Shown one piece after another: positions 23,281-51,960 of a stretch of 64,000 bases of DNA (position 1 is the stretch's first letter; each line of letters opens with the position of its first letter). Made by a program: the position numbers and the translations under genes. This DNA comes from Apus apus. Lineage: Eukaryota > Chordata > Aves > Apodiformes > Apodidae. The DNA is taken from contig NC_067286.1 of NCBI RefSeq assembly GCF_020740795.1, forward strand, positions 16,248,350-16,312,349. The letters are read 5' to 3'. The notes below the pieces were generated by a model. That model had not been told where the DNA came from. It did no database searches and saw nothing but the letters and a program-made list of their open reading frames with translations.

Positions 23281-26200
23281 TGAAAAGATGAAAACCTCCA
23301 AGCTGTGGGTAGTCTCGAAAAAGGTGGGACTTTTAGCTGGGAAATGTGTTAAGGAGTTCTGCACTGGACTAGCTGGGGAAAAGCAATGGTTGTCCTCTTG
23401 CAGCCATGCTGATAATGCTGCTCTGAAGCATGCCCACCTGCCCAAAAGGAGAACCTGTTGCCAGGTGGTTTCTCCCAGCTCACCTCCTCTGTCAGCTCCT
23501 CCAGGACAGGAGAACCAATCTGATTTTTCCACTTTTACCAGAAGGTGCAAGTCTTACCATCGCTCATGGCAATCTGGAAGTCCTGCCCTTGGTTGCATGG
23601 AAAGCAGGACTTTAACTATGTGGATCCTCTGCTGGAGAGACAGGGATGGGGGCGTGACAGATTACCAGGTCTCAAAGAAGAAAAGAGTTGCATGCATAAT
23701 TTGTCATCCATATAAAAAAGAGGTTAAAAGATGAAAAAAGATAAAAAAATAAAATAAAAGATAAAAAAGAGATTAAAAAATCAAGGGCTTTGGGATGAGG
23801 TTAACTAAGTAGAAGAACTGATGAGCTTAAATAAAGTACTGAATTTCACAAAGGTAGAAACAACAGTAATGACACAAAAGGAAAACAGGAAATATTTTCA
23901 AAGAACTTCCATCTATTCATACAATAGTTTTGAAAACTTGTCTGATGTTATTGGTGCTTTTCAAAGCAAATGTTTGTCAGAAGAGCCTTCATATGTATCT
24001 CTGAGTATGTTGCAGCCTGCAGGAAGGTGGACTGACTTGTTCTGTTCCCATATTTGCTAGAAGTACTTTCGCAGTTTCTCAATTCTTTACATGAATTGAC
24101 ATTTTAAGGTTATCCTTTCAGCAAATTGATTACAGATTTGGATAACTGTAACTTGCTTTGATGGGTGATTTTAGGTTTATCATCCCCAGCAAATGCAGTT
24201 CCAAAGAGACCTTTAAACAAAATCAGCTATAAAAAATAAAAGGTCTAGCAAAATGCTTTCCCTTTCTAATTTTGAAGTAAGAAAACAGTATGAAGGAAAA
24301 GAAATAAAACTCATTGAATAATTTGAAATTTGTCCTTGTCCTACAATTGAACCGAAAAACTAAAAAAAATAATCTGAAATTCTATAGCTTACAAGCTATT
24401 TTAAAGTTGGTGCAATCCAGAAGTTAATCCAGAATTAAAAGTTTCTTTGATAAAAATATTCAAATTGTGTTCTTGTAGCTCTCCTCCTACTCAAATCCCT
24501 TTTCCTTCCTACATGAATTCCCAGTGAAGCTGGCTCGATTGTGACAAAAGCTTTCATTGACAAAGCTCACATTCTAACAGTGTATTACATGAACAAAGTC
24601 TCCAAATAGTTTTAATTAAACATTTCCTGAGTATTTAGCCTAACTATGGCTTTCTGCCCTTTACACCTTTGCAGCTTCATTCTAGACTAACATCACCATT
24701 GCATGAAGTGGTCTCATGTGGCTGTAAACCTGCATAGGACAACTTCAGCAAAGCAAACAGGCAATGGCTGAAAGAGACATCTTTTCTTTCTTTATATGTT
24801 TACTTTACTGGCATCAATGGAGTTACAGAATCCCCAGTGAGGGCTCTTTGTTGATGTATAACCTGAAAGATATGCAAATAATATTTTTGTGGCCTCTTTT
24901 GGAGTTGGCTCTTCTTCCTGCCAGTTTCCATAGATTACCTTCACATGACCAGGATGGTCTTAGTTTGTTTTTAACTCACGTATTTCCATGTGAGTTCTAC
25001 TTCCTACATTTTAGGAAGCACTAACAGCAAAGAGGATTCAGTCTTCCTAAGGCTAGATACTGGTGCAACCTAGAACAGACACCTGCTTGTTAGAAGGAGT
25101 TGTTTCTTAGAGTCTAGTGACTTACCACTTATCTTTAATCTCCTGATATCAGACAAGGTGCTGAAGATAAACTTAAAACCCCACAAAATCCAAGAATTTT
25201 CCCCCCTGGTCTCTAGAGAGGGTCACATCTCTTGCAGGCTGAAAGCTGGGATGAATTGCTGTGATTGACTTCTGAGGGATTGTCTGGGGTGGGCACCTGT
25301 CTTCACAGTCAGTGGCTGTGATTGGGGTAAGATGGAAGTGTTCCAATGTGGCAATCAACGTCATACTACTTGGAAGTCCTGTCTATGAGATCCCTGAGAA
25401 AAGCCTTGCTTCAAAAAAGTCAGGACAGAATGTGGAAACGTGAGACAACATGGCTGGCAATTTGCATGAGATCCTAATCTTCTTAAATTTCATGGAAATA
25501 CTAACTTCAGCAGGAGCTGGGCTGTGTTTTAAATTAATGCTGTTCAATGATCATCCCAAAAAGCCTTTTTGTTCCCTTAGCCAGGAGACAATAAATTCCT
25601 GAGCAGGTCAGTGAGCCTGGCCATCAAAGACAGCTGTCACTCCTTAGGTGACAGCAGTCTGTCCGTGGCAGCATGAGGCTATGCCAAAGATCATCTGTCC
25701 TGTGCACCTGATGGAAAAAATGGGCTCACCTGCAGTGAGCACAACTGGGACACCTGGCTAAGGTCGTGGTGTGGGAGTGAGTGCCAGTATCTCAGAGCCA
25801 TGTTCCCTGCACCCAAGCTTGCCAGCTACCATGGTCCGGCTCAGCCAGTGGCACCAAAACAAATCAACCATAGGATTGTGCATTTGTATCCTCCAGGTAA
25901 GGGGTCCCCGAGACCACCCCAGCAGCCAGGAGGTGACAGAGTCTGCAATGCTTGAACAGTTGCTGGACATTAGGGACAACTCAGGACCCACCCCTAAAGT
26001 GTTTTCTGATAAGATCTTGCAACATAAGGCAGCACTCCCCTCCATCAGTTTGGTTGATTTTATTCTTGTGTTTCAAGCATGCAGGGTTTAGCAGAGGTGG
26101 AACAGAAGGTTTAGGAGACACAGGAAATTAGGAATGAAATGGAAGCAAAAACAAGGGCTGCTCTCGTGCAAGGTGGTACCACATGGGAGGATGCAGGGGC

Positions 26201-27400
26201 TGGGGAGAGAGTAGCCTTGATGGCTACTGAAATCCTTCCTCTGGTTTACACTGTACTCAACAGCAGCGTGTCCTCAGCACCCACAATAAGAGAAGCTGCT
26301 CCACTTGAATTAAAGTTATTTTTGGCTCACTGCTGGAGCAAGTCTTTAGCTGCTGTCAACCATTCTCTTCAGCTTCTACCAACCTCTACCAAACTGGGGC
26401 TTTCCAAGCTGCCTTGGAGGGGCTGGCAGCATTGATCATGCTGTCTTTTGCAGAAGGCCAACATCCATAGCTTTGCAGCATCGAGGAAGTCAGTGGGATG
26501 TTGATCCTCCAGGGCTTTTGGCACTGCAAAAATCATCAGCACTTGGGCATGAACTCAGCTGTTCTGCCACTGAAAGGACAAGCCACCAGTGCTACCCAGG
26601 TGTCTTCAGCAGCGCCACAGTCAGCAAGGTTGTGGGTGAGCTCTCCAGCAGTCAGGCAGTGAAATGCCACCAGCTTCCCCACTGCAGGGATTCATGTCAA
26701 CTGGTGGCCTGTCCCCAGCACAGCGGTGGCTCACACAAAGCAGGACCATGGATTCCCACAGCAATTATTTGGCATGGGAGAGCTGCTGTAAATTCCTGGG
26801 GAGGAAAAGGCCACTTTTGCTTGCAGCAAAGCTGAGTCCTGGGTTGGGTCCTGAGCTACCAGCCACTGTCACAACCCCAGAGGTCCCCAGGCATTTGGTG
26901 TCTTAGGAATGACCGCAAGAGAAGCAAAGCTATTGGGAAGGCAGGACTGAGAGGGTTTTTTTCCTGGGTTATTTTCTTTAAAGCCTTTTTAACTGAGGAC
27001 TGAAGGGGCCCCATTCCGTAGTCTTGCTGTCAGTGTTACAGGGCCAAACCAAACCATGAGGTGGTGGGAGAGCACCTAGACACACAGCATTGGAAGGTGC
27101 ATACGTGAGAACAGCATCCATCCCCACAGCTGCCTTGGGGGAATCAGTGATATTTTCCTGTTAATTTACTGCCTCAATGACAAGCCAAACATGGGGGGAA
27201 AAAAACCTAGAGAGGTCTGAATCTCTTTCCTTTTATTTTGTCCTTTACAGATAAAAATTCTTTCATGCAGCTCCTAAGCTGAGAAAGCAAATGTGCTGGA
27301 CTGGAACAAGGCATGAGAACTTCATCAAGGAGAAGGGGGATAAAAAAAAAACAGAGTAGGAATCTTTTGGGCAGCAAGCAAACAGGTGGGGGGAGCGTCT
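23281..27400. other. TH 5' flanking region, no gene recognised
   Basis: No supported exon. A-rich low-complexity sequence lies at 23713-23782. The last 200 bases before the TH promoter are described separately. Confidence 0.5.
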
Positions 27401-27436
27401 GGTCTGCGAAGGCAGGGTGTCTGCAATCTTTGTAGC

Positions 27437-27449
27437 AATTAGATTTAAT
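27437..27449. promoter_or_regulatory. Paired ATTA/TAAT homeodomain-like site
   Basis: AATTAGATTTAAT is two inverted homeodomain cores separated by a few bases, about 140 bp upstream of the TH TATA box. Paired-type homeodomain proteins of the Phox2 group bind TAAT pairs in TH and DBH promoters of mammals. The match is short, so the assignment is an inference. Confidence 0.3.
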
Positions 27450-27498
27450 GGGACAGAAACGTTTCTCTCCTCCACATCCCCTCCTCCTCTCAGCCCGA

Positions 27499-27541
27499 GG
27501 GGGAGAAAGGAGGGAGGTGGTGATGGGGAGGTGGAGGGGGG
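27499..27541 (+). promoter_or_regulatory. G-rich tract, possible G-quadruplex
   Basis: Four G runs (27499-27503, 27512-27514, 27525-27528, 27536-27541) are separated by loops of 8, 10 and 7 nt, directly upstream of the TH CRE. It could fold into a long-loop quadruplex or bind Sp1/Egr-type zinc fingers. G-rich elements are known in mammalian TH promoters. Confidence 0.4.
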
Positions 27542-27563
27542 AGAGAAGATTTGTAAGACTCTT

Positions 27564-27571
27564 TGACGTCA
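27564..27571 (+). promoter_or_regulatory. TH cAMP response element (CRE)
   Basis: TGACGTCA is a perfect palindromic CRE, 9 bp upstream of the TH TATA box. If transcription starts near 27610 it lies at about -46 to -39, the position of the CRE that mediates basal and cAMP-induced TH transcription through CREB/ATF factors in mammals. Confidence 0.9.
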
Positions 27572-27580
27572 GCCCTGCCC

Positions 27581-27587
27581 TATAAAA
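27581..27587 (+). promoter_or_regulatory. TH TATA box
   Basis: TATAAAA lies 57 bp upstream of the TH start codon. Transcription should begin about 25-30 bp downstream, near 27610, giving a 5' UTR of roughly 28 nt. Confidence 0.88.
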
Positions 27588-27637
27588 AGCTGGCAAGGAG
27601 CTGGAAAGCAGAGATCAGAGCTGGTGGAAGAGCAAAG

Positions 27638-45009
<17,372 letters not shown>

Positions 45010-45440
45010 TGTGAGAACTGGGCTCTTTCCTTCCCCTCTTCCCTTGCAGCCCCAAAACCTCCCATTCTGCCCTCACCTAGTTCCCAGCTGACAAATCCTA
45101 CCTGTCTTCTCCAAACATTTTGCACCTCTGCCTGTCACCATGTGACCCCAAGAGCTTTCCACTTTTGTATGTAGGGCCAGCTCGAGGAGGGAAGAGGGGT
45201 TGGACCCAAGGCCTGCTGGCTTTTTGGGTAGCTTTTCTATTGACTGCTGGAAGAGGCTTAGGACCAACCAAAAGCATGATCAAGCTACAAAGTCGAAGTC
45301 AAGAGCTGTGTGCTAGACTCCTGGCTGCAAGAAAGAGGAAAAAAGCTCCTTTATTTAAAAAAAAAAAAAAAAAGTTAGAGAGAAAATATATTTTTTTGCA
45401 GTTTGAAAGAATAAACTAATCTGTATTTTTTTTTGCCCAA
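45010..45440 (+). other. TH: TH 3' UTR with poly(A) signal
   Basis: The 3' UTR follows the TAA stop. AATAAA at 45410-45415 is the first canonical poly(A) signal, about 400 nt after the stop; cleavage is expected within 10-30 nt. A genomic A17 run at 45357-45373 could cause internal oligo-dT priming and mimic an earlier 3' end. Confidence 0.75.
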
Positions 45441-46289
45441 AAGTTAAAAAGCTTCCTATACCAATTTCATGAGGGACCCTCAGCCACCACCATCTGCAGC
45501 CTCTTACAGCCTCATATATTTGAGGAAGGCAGAGCTGGTCTAGAAGCTTTTCTGCCTGAAACAACCCTTCAAGTTTCAGCTGCCAGCCTCCCCTCAGCTT
45601 CTGGCACAGGGAGATGCTTACACGTGAGCTCCTGAGCTGCACCACAGCTTCAGACTGCAGTAAGCATCATAGCTTCCCTGAAGCTCTGAACTGACCTAAG
45701 CCTGGAGTTACCTGTCTGGTATACAACAGTCCTGATCTACCTGAATCCTCCTCAACACGAGTACCACAGAATAAGCTCAGGCCACCCAGGACCGGAGAAT
45801 AGGCACCGTCTTCAAGCCCTCTTTTAAAAGCTTCCACAGCTGGGAGTGCTCAAGAGCCCAGCTGCCATCCTTTACAGCAGGTAGCAGTCACGGCTGTTCG
45901 TGTTCCTGTGTTCCTAGGCAGCCACAACAGCCTCGTGGTGTCCTGAGTTTCTTGGTTATTGCAGACTGAGTGGGGCCACTGGTGTTTCAAGTTTGCCAGC
46001 CCTTGGGAGGATTTAACACACTGACTTTTCCAGTCTATTACACAGGTACAGCATCGTCTTGGGTGTAGATATCCCAATAACACTGTCACTTGATGTAGCT
46101 CAGGTGTGTGATTAATGCTATTGCTGGCCATTTCTGAGGAAGGCAACATACAGTTAGGATGCTCACAGCCAGTTTCATCCAGCTTTCACTGTAGATATTA
46201 ATGACTTGATCTGACCCAGAGCTCTCAGTTTTCCTCCCCCTGCTTTTGCCCTTCTTATCTTCTTGTGAGCTATCTCATAACTTAGCAGT
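45441..46289. other. TH-INS interval, nothing recognised
   Basis: No coding exon, RNA gene or clear repeat is seen in this stretch directly downstream of TH. Confidence 0.5.
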
Positions 46290-46350
46290 TTGCTCAGAAG
46301 TTTGGCCCAAGGTTATGCAGCTGTGCAGTATCAGAGCTGGACTTGGGATG
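46290..46350 (+). mobile_element. MIR-like SINE relic
   Basis: The run CCCAAGGTTATGCAGCTGTG with the following 'cagtatcagagctggacttggg' resembles the core of the ancient MIR SINE (in which the same position reads close to 'cccaaggtcacacagct ... gagctgggattcgaaccc'). Short and diverged. Confidence 0.45.
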
Positions 46351-49115
46351 CATGGAGGCAGCTAAACAGCTGTGGGGGACAGTGAAGGGGAGAATTACAC
46401 ATAGTTGTTTGCATGATCAGTTATATCTGTATAGACTTTTACCATCCTTATCTACTCTCTATGGTTTTTATAATTTCCTCTTTAAAGAAATGCAAGGCTT
46501 AGCAGTTAAGTTTTGGCTATCAGGTGTAATATACCTTTGCTCTTAAGTGTTACTTCTACTGTGGCTCAGTCATAATAGTTTACAATTTCCTTTATTCCAT
46601 TCCAGACCTTCAGATACATATGCTTAACCCTCAGTTCTCTCAAATTTTAGCCACTTAGCTACTGACAGCACTTAATGTCCTACCTGCTTCAATCTCTCCT
46701 GTTTCTTTTCCTTTTTGACCCCTCCTTCTAAATTCCTCCTAAATTGCTTAAAAGGCCGTTACTGAAATCAGCAGTTCAACACTGCTAGCTGCTTCTCCTT
46801 AAGTTGTTCCTCCTCCTCAGATTGTCCCCTAAATGAACACAACTACTGAGTCCATTCAGTTATTGTCATTTTAGAGCACTTTTTCCAGAGTTTCAGCTAT
46901 GATTTCCCAATCTGGGTGGATCTGGGTCTTGAGCTGTAACTCTCGAGGCTCCCTTAAGAGCTGTAACAATTTTTAACTTGGAGTCTTAAGTTATTACTAT
47001 TAGATTAAGTAGCTGGAAAAAGCTATGCAAGACTAAGGTAGGTTAGGTCATAGGTTAGCTATCTAGCCATGAAAATCTTTTTGGTGACTCAAGTAAAACA
47101 CACTAAAATAAAGAAAATAAAGCTCCAAACAGGCAAGAGGTAACAACAAAGCTTGTATAGTTAATGTGCAGCTTGTGGCCTTCTTAGCAAGAGCAATGCT
47201 GTGTTACAGAGCTGCAGATCACGGCTCCTCCTCTCCTTTGGTAGTCTCCAGCTCCTGTGTTACTGCCCAGAAGGGCAGCAAGGATGCTACAAACCCTGCA
47301 GAGATGCCAGGGTCCTGATCAGGACCAAGCAGGAAGTCTCCATGGAGGTGTTAGCTTTCTGGTCTGGCCTCAAAACCCGTAAAGGTCTGAAGGTGGTCTG
47401 CTCTCATTCTCCAAAGCACTTCACAGTCATTATCTGCCTTGTTAAATGTCTAAAATGAATGTAATTTATAAAAAGACCACAGCTATTAATATAGAGTGAA
47501 AAGCCAAGTTAAAAATTCTTGCAACTGCAGGAGCCCTCAACTCCTCCGCCTTGCCTCAGAGTTTACATTGCTGTTCTGTGACTCTGTCAGCTGTTGCTTG
47601 TTTGAGGAGCTGTAGTAAAATCTGTCACCCTACAAAAATAGAAAATAAGCAAAACTCAAAGCATAAATCAGCCCCGTTAGTATGCGAGCATATAAACAGA
47701 GCTATTGCAGCCACATGGGAGGTAAACACCAGGCAGGCTGCACCCCTTTGCTCCCAAAGGAGGAGGCAGCGCAGGGGCGCGCTGGGCGTGTGGGGGCTCC
47801 GCCTGGGCAGGCGCCGGAGGTTCCTCTTCGGAGCATTTTCTGTCTCTCTGCTCTTGACAAATTCGTGACAGATTCCAAGATTATTTGGCCCCACAGGGGG
47901 ACATCTGAGAAACATGAACTGGTTTGTTTTTACTGTTGCCCTCATCTATTTAATATCTTAGAGGACTTATCCTATTAGTAACATAATAGGTCCCTGTAGT
48001 GTTTGTACCTAAGGCTTGTTCCTTTTTATCTGATTTCATATACATTACTTGGCCCCTTATTTCATAAGCCATATATGAACTGGATTCTTCCTTTCTCATT
48101 TTACCTAATTTTCTCATGTTGTTTCTTCTACCTGAGGCTTGTTTTCTTCTTTAGCTTGCTGTAATATTTTAGGTCTTCGGACATATAGGGCCACCAAGGA
48201 ATGGGATATCCAAACAGACTATGGTAGGGTTATAAACCAGTCCCTAATCTGTCACTGCTTCTTGAAGCTACTAATATTGAGGTTAACTTTTCAGCCTATC
48301 ATTTTGGATATTGTCCTATAATTCTCTTTAATCTATTTTTAATAGTCTGACTCATTTCTTTATACCAGTCTGGAGGATTGCAGGTGGCAGGGTATATGCA
48401 ATCCTTGCTTAATCCCCAGGTTACTCATTAAGGCTCAAGTTACTTCGCTTACAACTTCCCCCTTGGCTCTTAATTTCATCCTATCTCAGCTGCTGTTCCA
48501 TACCTATAGACAATTTTCTTTAATGGCATTTTTGCAGTTCCAGTGGCTGCTTCATTTGAGGCCAAATATAAATTATATGCAGTCTTTTCAGAGTACCCTG
48601 TACTTCTTCATGTATCTTATTATGACAGCCTACAATAATTTGCTCTCATCCAGCCAGCCACAGTATCCATTCCTTCTTCTCTTTTAGCTTATTCCTAGTA
48701 GGGGCTTCAGTAAACAGAGTCAGTTTATCTACTTGTTCACAAATAGTTTCTCAGTGCTGCTTTCAGTCTTCCCATGTACTTTAACATTCTTTATATACCC
48801 TTTATTTCCATTGTCCCTCTAAGCTTGTCAAGTAAACCTCCTGTTTTCTTCCTGGGCATCCCATTACATGTTTGCCATTGCCTTTCTCCCAGTCACGCAT
48901 CTAGTATTTTATTCTATCATCGTAGTAGCTACCTGTAGAGAGATAATGCATAGAGGGGTTTGTCTTTTACTGACAGCCTGTCTCATCCTTGGCATGATCC
49001 TTTCTCTAGTATCCCCACTATTTGTTCTGTCATCCCACTAATAGCAGTATCTTGGATTATTTTTCCTCCTTGTTCAAATTTAGCACTCCCACGAGTACAC
49101 AATACTTTTGTTTTA
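46351..49115. other. Intergenic, possible decayed ERV part
   Basis: No protein gene recognised. A small CpG-rich patch lies at 47755-47825. On the minus strand, 48000-49100 would be the downstream part of the retroviral remnant that starts at about 50200, but all frames are broken by stops and I could not identify integrase or env motifs with confidence. Confidence 0.35.
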
Positions 49116-49370
49116 TTACTGGTTTCCTTTAAAATTATATTTACAATATCCATTTCTTCTCTTTGTGCTTAGGAGCAGAGTATAAATAGACTGGGGTACA
49201 ACTAGGTTATCCAGGGGGAAAGCCTTCAAGACCATCACAGCCCAGACTGCCTCTAACCAGGCTTTCTGATGGCTGGGGAAATTTTGGTCCAGCCCCTGAA
49301 GAAGGGAGGACTCATATGCTACTGGTATCCATTTTCCTTCACTATTTTTCTGTAGCAGTACTGTCCCCAT
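49116..49370 (-). pseudogene. ERV pol relic, RNase H-connection region
   Basis: Minus-strand frame of 85 codons with the words GTVLLQK, WIPVAYESSLLQGLDQNFPS and HQKAW, typical of the retroviral pol region after the reverse transcriptase palm, where template-primer contacts and RNase H begin. It lacks a functional context: stops and frame changes separate it from the reverse transcriptase part at higher coordinates. It is an old endogenous copy and not a working gene. Family not assigned. Confidence 0.75.
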
Positions 49371-49639
49371 GAATTAGCTCATGATGAAATTCTTATTACA
49401 AATACTTTCCCTTTGACTGAGAATTTTAGTACAGGAGCTTTTCAAGCAGATTCTTTCACATTAGATAAAGCACCGTCTTGCTCTTTGCTCCAGCTCCCTT
49501 CCTGATTATTTTTCTGTCATTTCCATAATGCTCTGCTGGTACTAGCAAAGATGGATACGCTGCCATAAGATAGTAACACAGCCGTAGATATGCTGCTGTA
49601 AGAAATTAAATCCTCCTAGCACTCTTCAGAGTTGGGACT

Positions 49640-50185
49640 GATTAGTGGGAGTCTTTTTTTCACAGAAAGCTTAACCTTTCTAGCATCTATCCATCTTCTT
49701 GTTTCACCAGTTCCAATTCCCAAGCAGTTAACACAGGGTTGCCTTAATTGTGCCATATTCAAATTTGCTTCAAATCCCAATTGGTCTATTAATTTTAAAA
49801 CTCAGCTACTTCTCTCTTGTACTTGTGTGGCTGTGATCCTCCAAATAATATCCACAAAAGACATTTTCTTTTCCTTGTCCCCTGGATACCATCACTCAAA
49901 ACAGTTTCCATGCAGCAGGGCAGGTGCTTGGCCCTGTGGGATGCAAGTAAAAGTATATTGTTTGACTCTTAATGTGAAAGCAACTCTGAAAATTGCTTCT
50001 TCCTCTGCATTTTGCCATATGGGAGTTTGCTGTGAACCACAGGGATGCATTTGTGCTGCTAGCTCTCCTAATTCATCTGCTGTCCAAGGAGCCTGACTCA
50101 GCCTCAGGGCTGCCAGGGGCCATGGAGATACCTGTGCTCCGTTGGGAGTGGGTGGTTGGCACACAGTGTCATGTCCTGCTGACAT
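49640..50185 (-). pseudogene. ERV pol relic, reverse transcriptase
   Basis: Read on the minus strand, 50185-49892 includes VKQYTFTCIPQG, matching the conserved TF-x-x-xPQG block of retroviral reverse transcriptases, and 49850-49640 includes QPCVNCLGIGTG followed by RRWIDARKVKL, matching the thumb-proximal 'YLG' block. At least one stop codon (around 49815) and frame problems interrupt it. The expected YxDD catalytic motif is not preserved. An inactive endogenous retrovirus in antisense to TH and INS. Confidence 0.8.
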
Positions 50186-51300
50186 TCGAGCAGCTCCCCA
50201 TCAGTTCATTAAAGACTGTCCATCTTCCTCAAGCTTGTGGACTGATGTTAATGCTGCCAGTTGCATCCTTGTCTTACCATTCTTGCTGGCCAATTTGATT
50301 ATATGCTCATGATGGCATGATTAAAAGCTCATCATGGAGGTGCCCAAGGTGCAATGAATAAAAGCTGGTGGAGCACATGCTGTAATCAACTTGATGCTTA
50401 ACTCCCATTTAATTAAAAAATTGAAGGAGTTTCTCTAAGTCCTACACTCCACTCTACTGTTGTGCTTTCAGTGGCTTCATATCTGCAGCTACCTACCTTG
50501 GGGTCACTTTTTTTTTCATTTTAACAGCTACAGCAGTTTGATCTGTTGTACCTGTTCTCCCTGGGACAGCACTTGTAGTTTTTGTGGATGTGCTGCTATT
50601 CTCAACATGCCTTTCTTTTCCTATTTGCTCATGTCATCCTTGAAATCATCTTCCTCTGATGGCTCCCAATCCTGTTATCCTGACCACTTCCCGCAGCTAC
50701 AGCAGTTATTTTTAATTTTTGTGTCCCAATCTGCTTTTGGAAGTGTCTAATTTTAGTTGTACATTTACTATGATCAGGTCCCTTTTGAGCTCTCCCTTGC
50801 TCCAAGATGAATCACTGCACTATATGTGTTAATCCCTCTCCTTACTTCTGCAGTTTTTCCTTCTCTTTTTCTAAATCAATCTGATTCTCTAATTGCTATT
50901 GCACCTCCTTATCCAGTCCCTTTTTGGGCCACTAGATGGTGTTCCTTTTCTAAAGACAACCTTAATCCAAGTCACTTGATGGACTCCTTTAAAACACATT
51001 TTTCTCCCTGAAGCAGCTGGTATTCTGATGTTGCCTTGGCTTGGTCAGCATGGATTATTTTTGCTTCCCGTACCAGTCCCACTAATAGAGGTGGCATATC
51101 CTTGGGTCTCCTTTCATCTACATTTGGTCTCTATCACACATTGGCTTCTTGTGGGCTGGAGAGGCACCCACAGCCTTTGCTGTAATCTCTGACACTGGGA
51201 TTTCCTGTAGCTCTCCAGAATTCCTGTTTTTAGGCTTTTTCCTGAGTCTTTTCAGATTTTCCCCAGGCTTTCAATTTTGTCTTCAGGTATCTCTTAGCTA
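50186..51300 (-). pseudogene. Possible decayed ERV gag/pro region
   Basis: By position, this would be the gag-protease side of the same minus-strand retroviral remnant. The minus-strand frames are charged and Gln/Lys/Glu-rich in places, but broken by many stops, and no zinc knuckle or protease active site was recognised. Confidence 0.3.
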
Positions 51301-51589
51301 TTGTGCACAAGGCTGGTCAGATTTGTAGAGTTGCCTTGAACAAGATTGCCCAGAGGAAAAAGACTTTGAGGATCTACCCAGTCACACCCTCCACCAAAGG
51401 AGTTATAAATTCCTGTTTCCTGACAATGGAGCAGATTTGTAGGATTTTGTGACTGCTTAGAGCTAAGCATGAGCTCATGACCTTTGGGTGGGTCATGGGA
51501 GCCTTCATGGCATTTCCCCAAACCTGACCAAATGCGGCTGCAAGCTCTGTAACAAGTGACCTGGACAAAGCCAAAATGATGGGTCAGCC

Positions 51590-51960
51590 CAGGTTAAACC
51601 CTCCCATAGATGGAGCATGGGCTGGTGAGAGAGGAAGAAAGGAGAAGAGTCTTTCTTGGAGCCAGGCCCACCATTCCCTCTGGTATCTGTGTGTCCCAGT
51701 GCCTCGCTGAGCAATCTCTTGCTGTCATCGCTGCTGCTGCTGTGGGTGGATCTGTCTGTCTGTCTCTGTGTAAAGAAATACGAAACAGAGTTATTTTTCA
51801 TTTTGGAGTTGTGCTGCTGCTGACATGATATTAAGAATAAAAGAAATATATTTCTGGTCTAGCATCCTGCGTTTGGCTCTTTCATCCTTTTGCTGTCCAG
51901 ATTCAAGCTGGCCATCTTGCCTGCAGGCAGTAGGCAAAATCGAACCTGGCGCCCATTACA
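51590..51960 (+). mobile_element. LTR-like segment, + orientation
   Basis: The segment has a TCTG repeat near 51752, AATAAA at 51836-51841 and, about 120 bp later, an end in ...CCCATTACA at 51960, matching the R-U5 layout of an LTR ending in CA. The left end was not found; it may begin anywhere from about 51300. Its orientation is opposite to the pol relics beside it, so it is probably a separate insertion. Confidence 0.45.

Noticed and set aside
1-27500. ASCL2, expected upstream of TH by synteny
   Set aside because: No bHLH coding sequence was found, including in the GC-rich patch at 9690-9969; it probably lies outside the window.
51947-51954. TGGCGCCC, matching the start of a tRNA-Lys primer binding site
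   Set aside because: It lies inside the LTR-like segment, before its CA end at 51960, and the following bases do not continue the tRNA complement.
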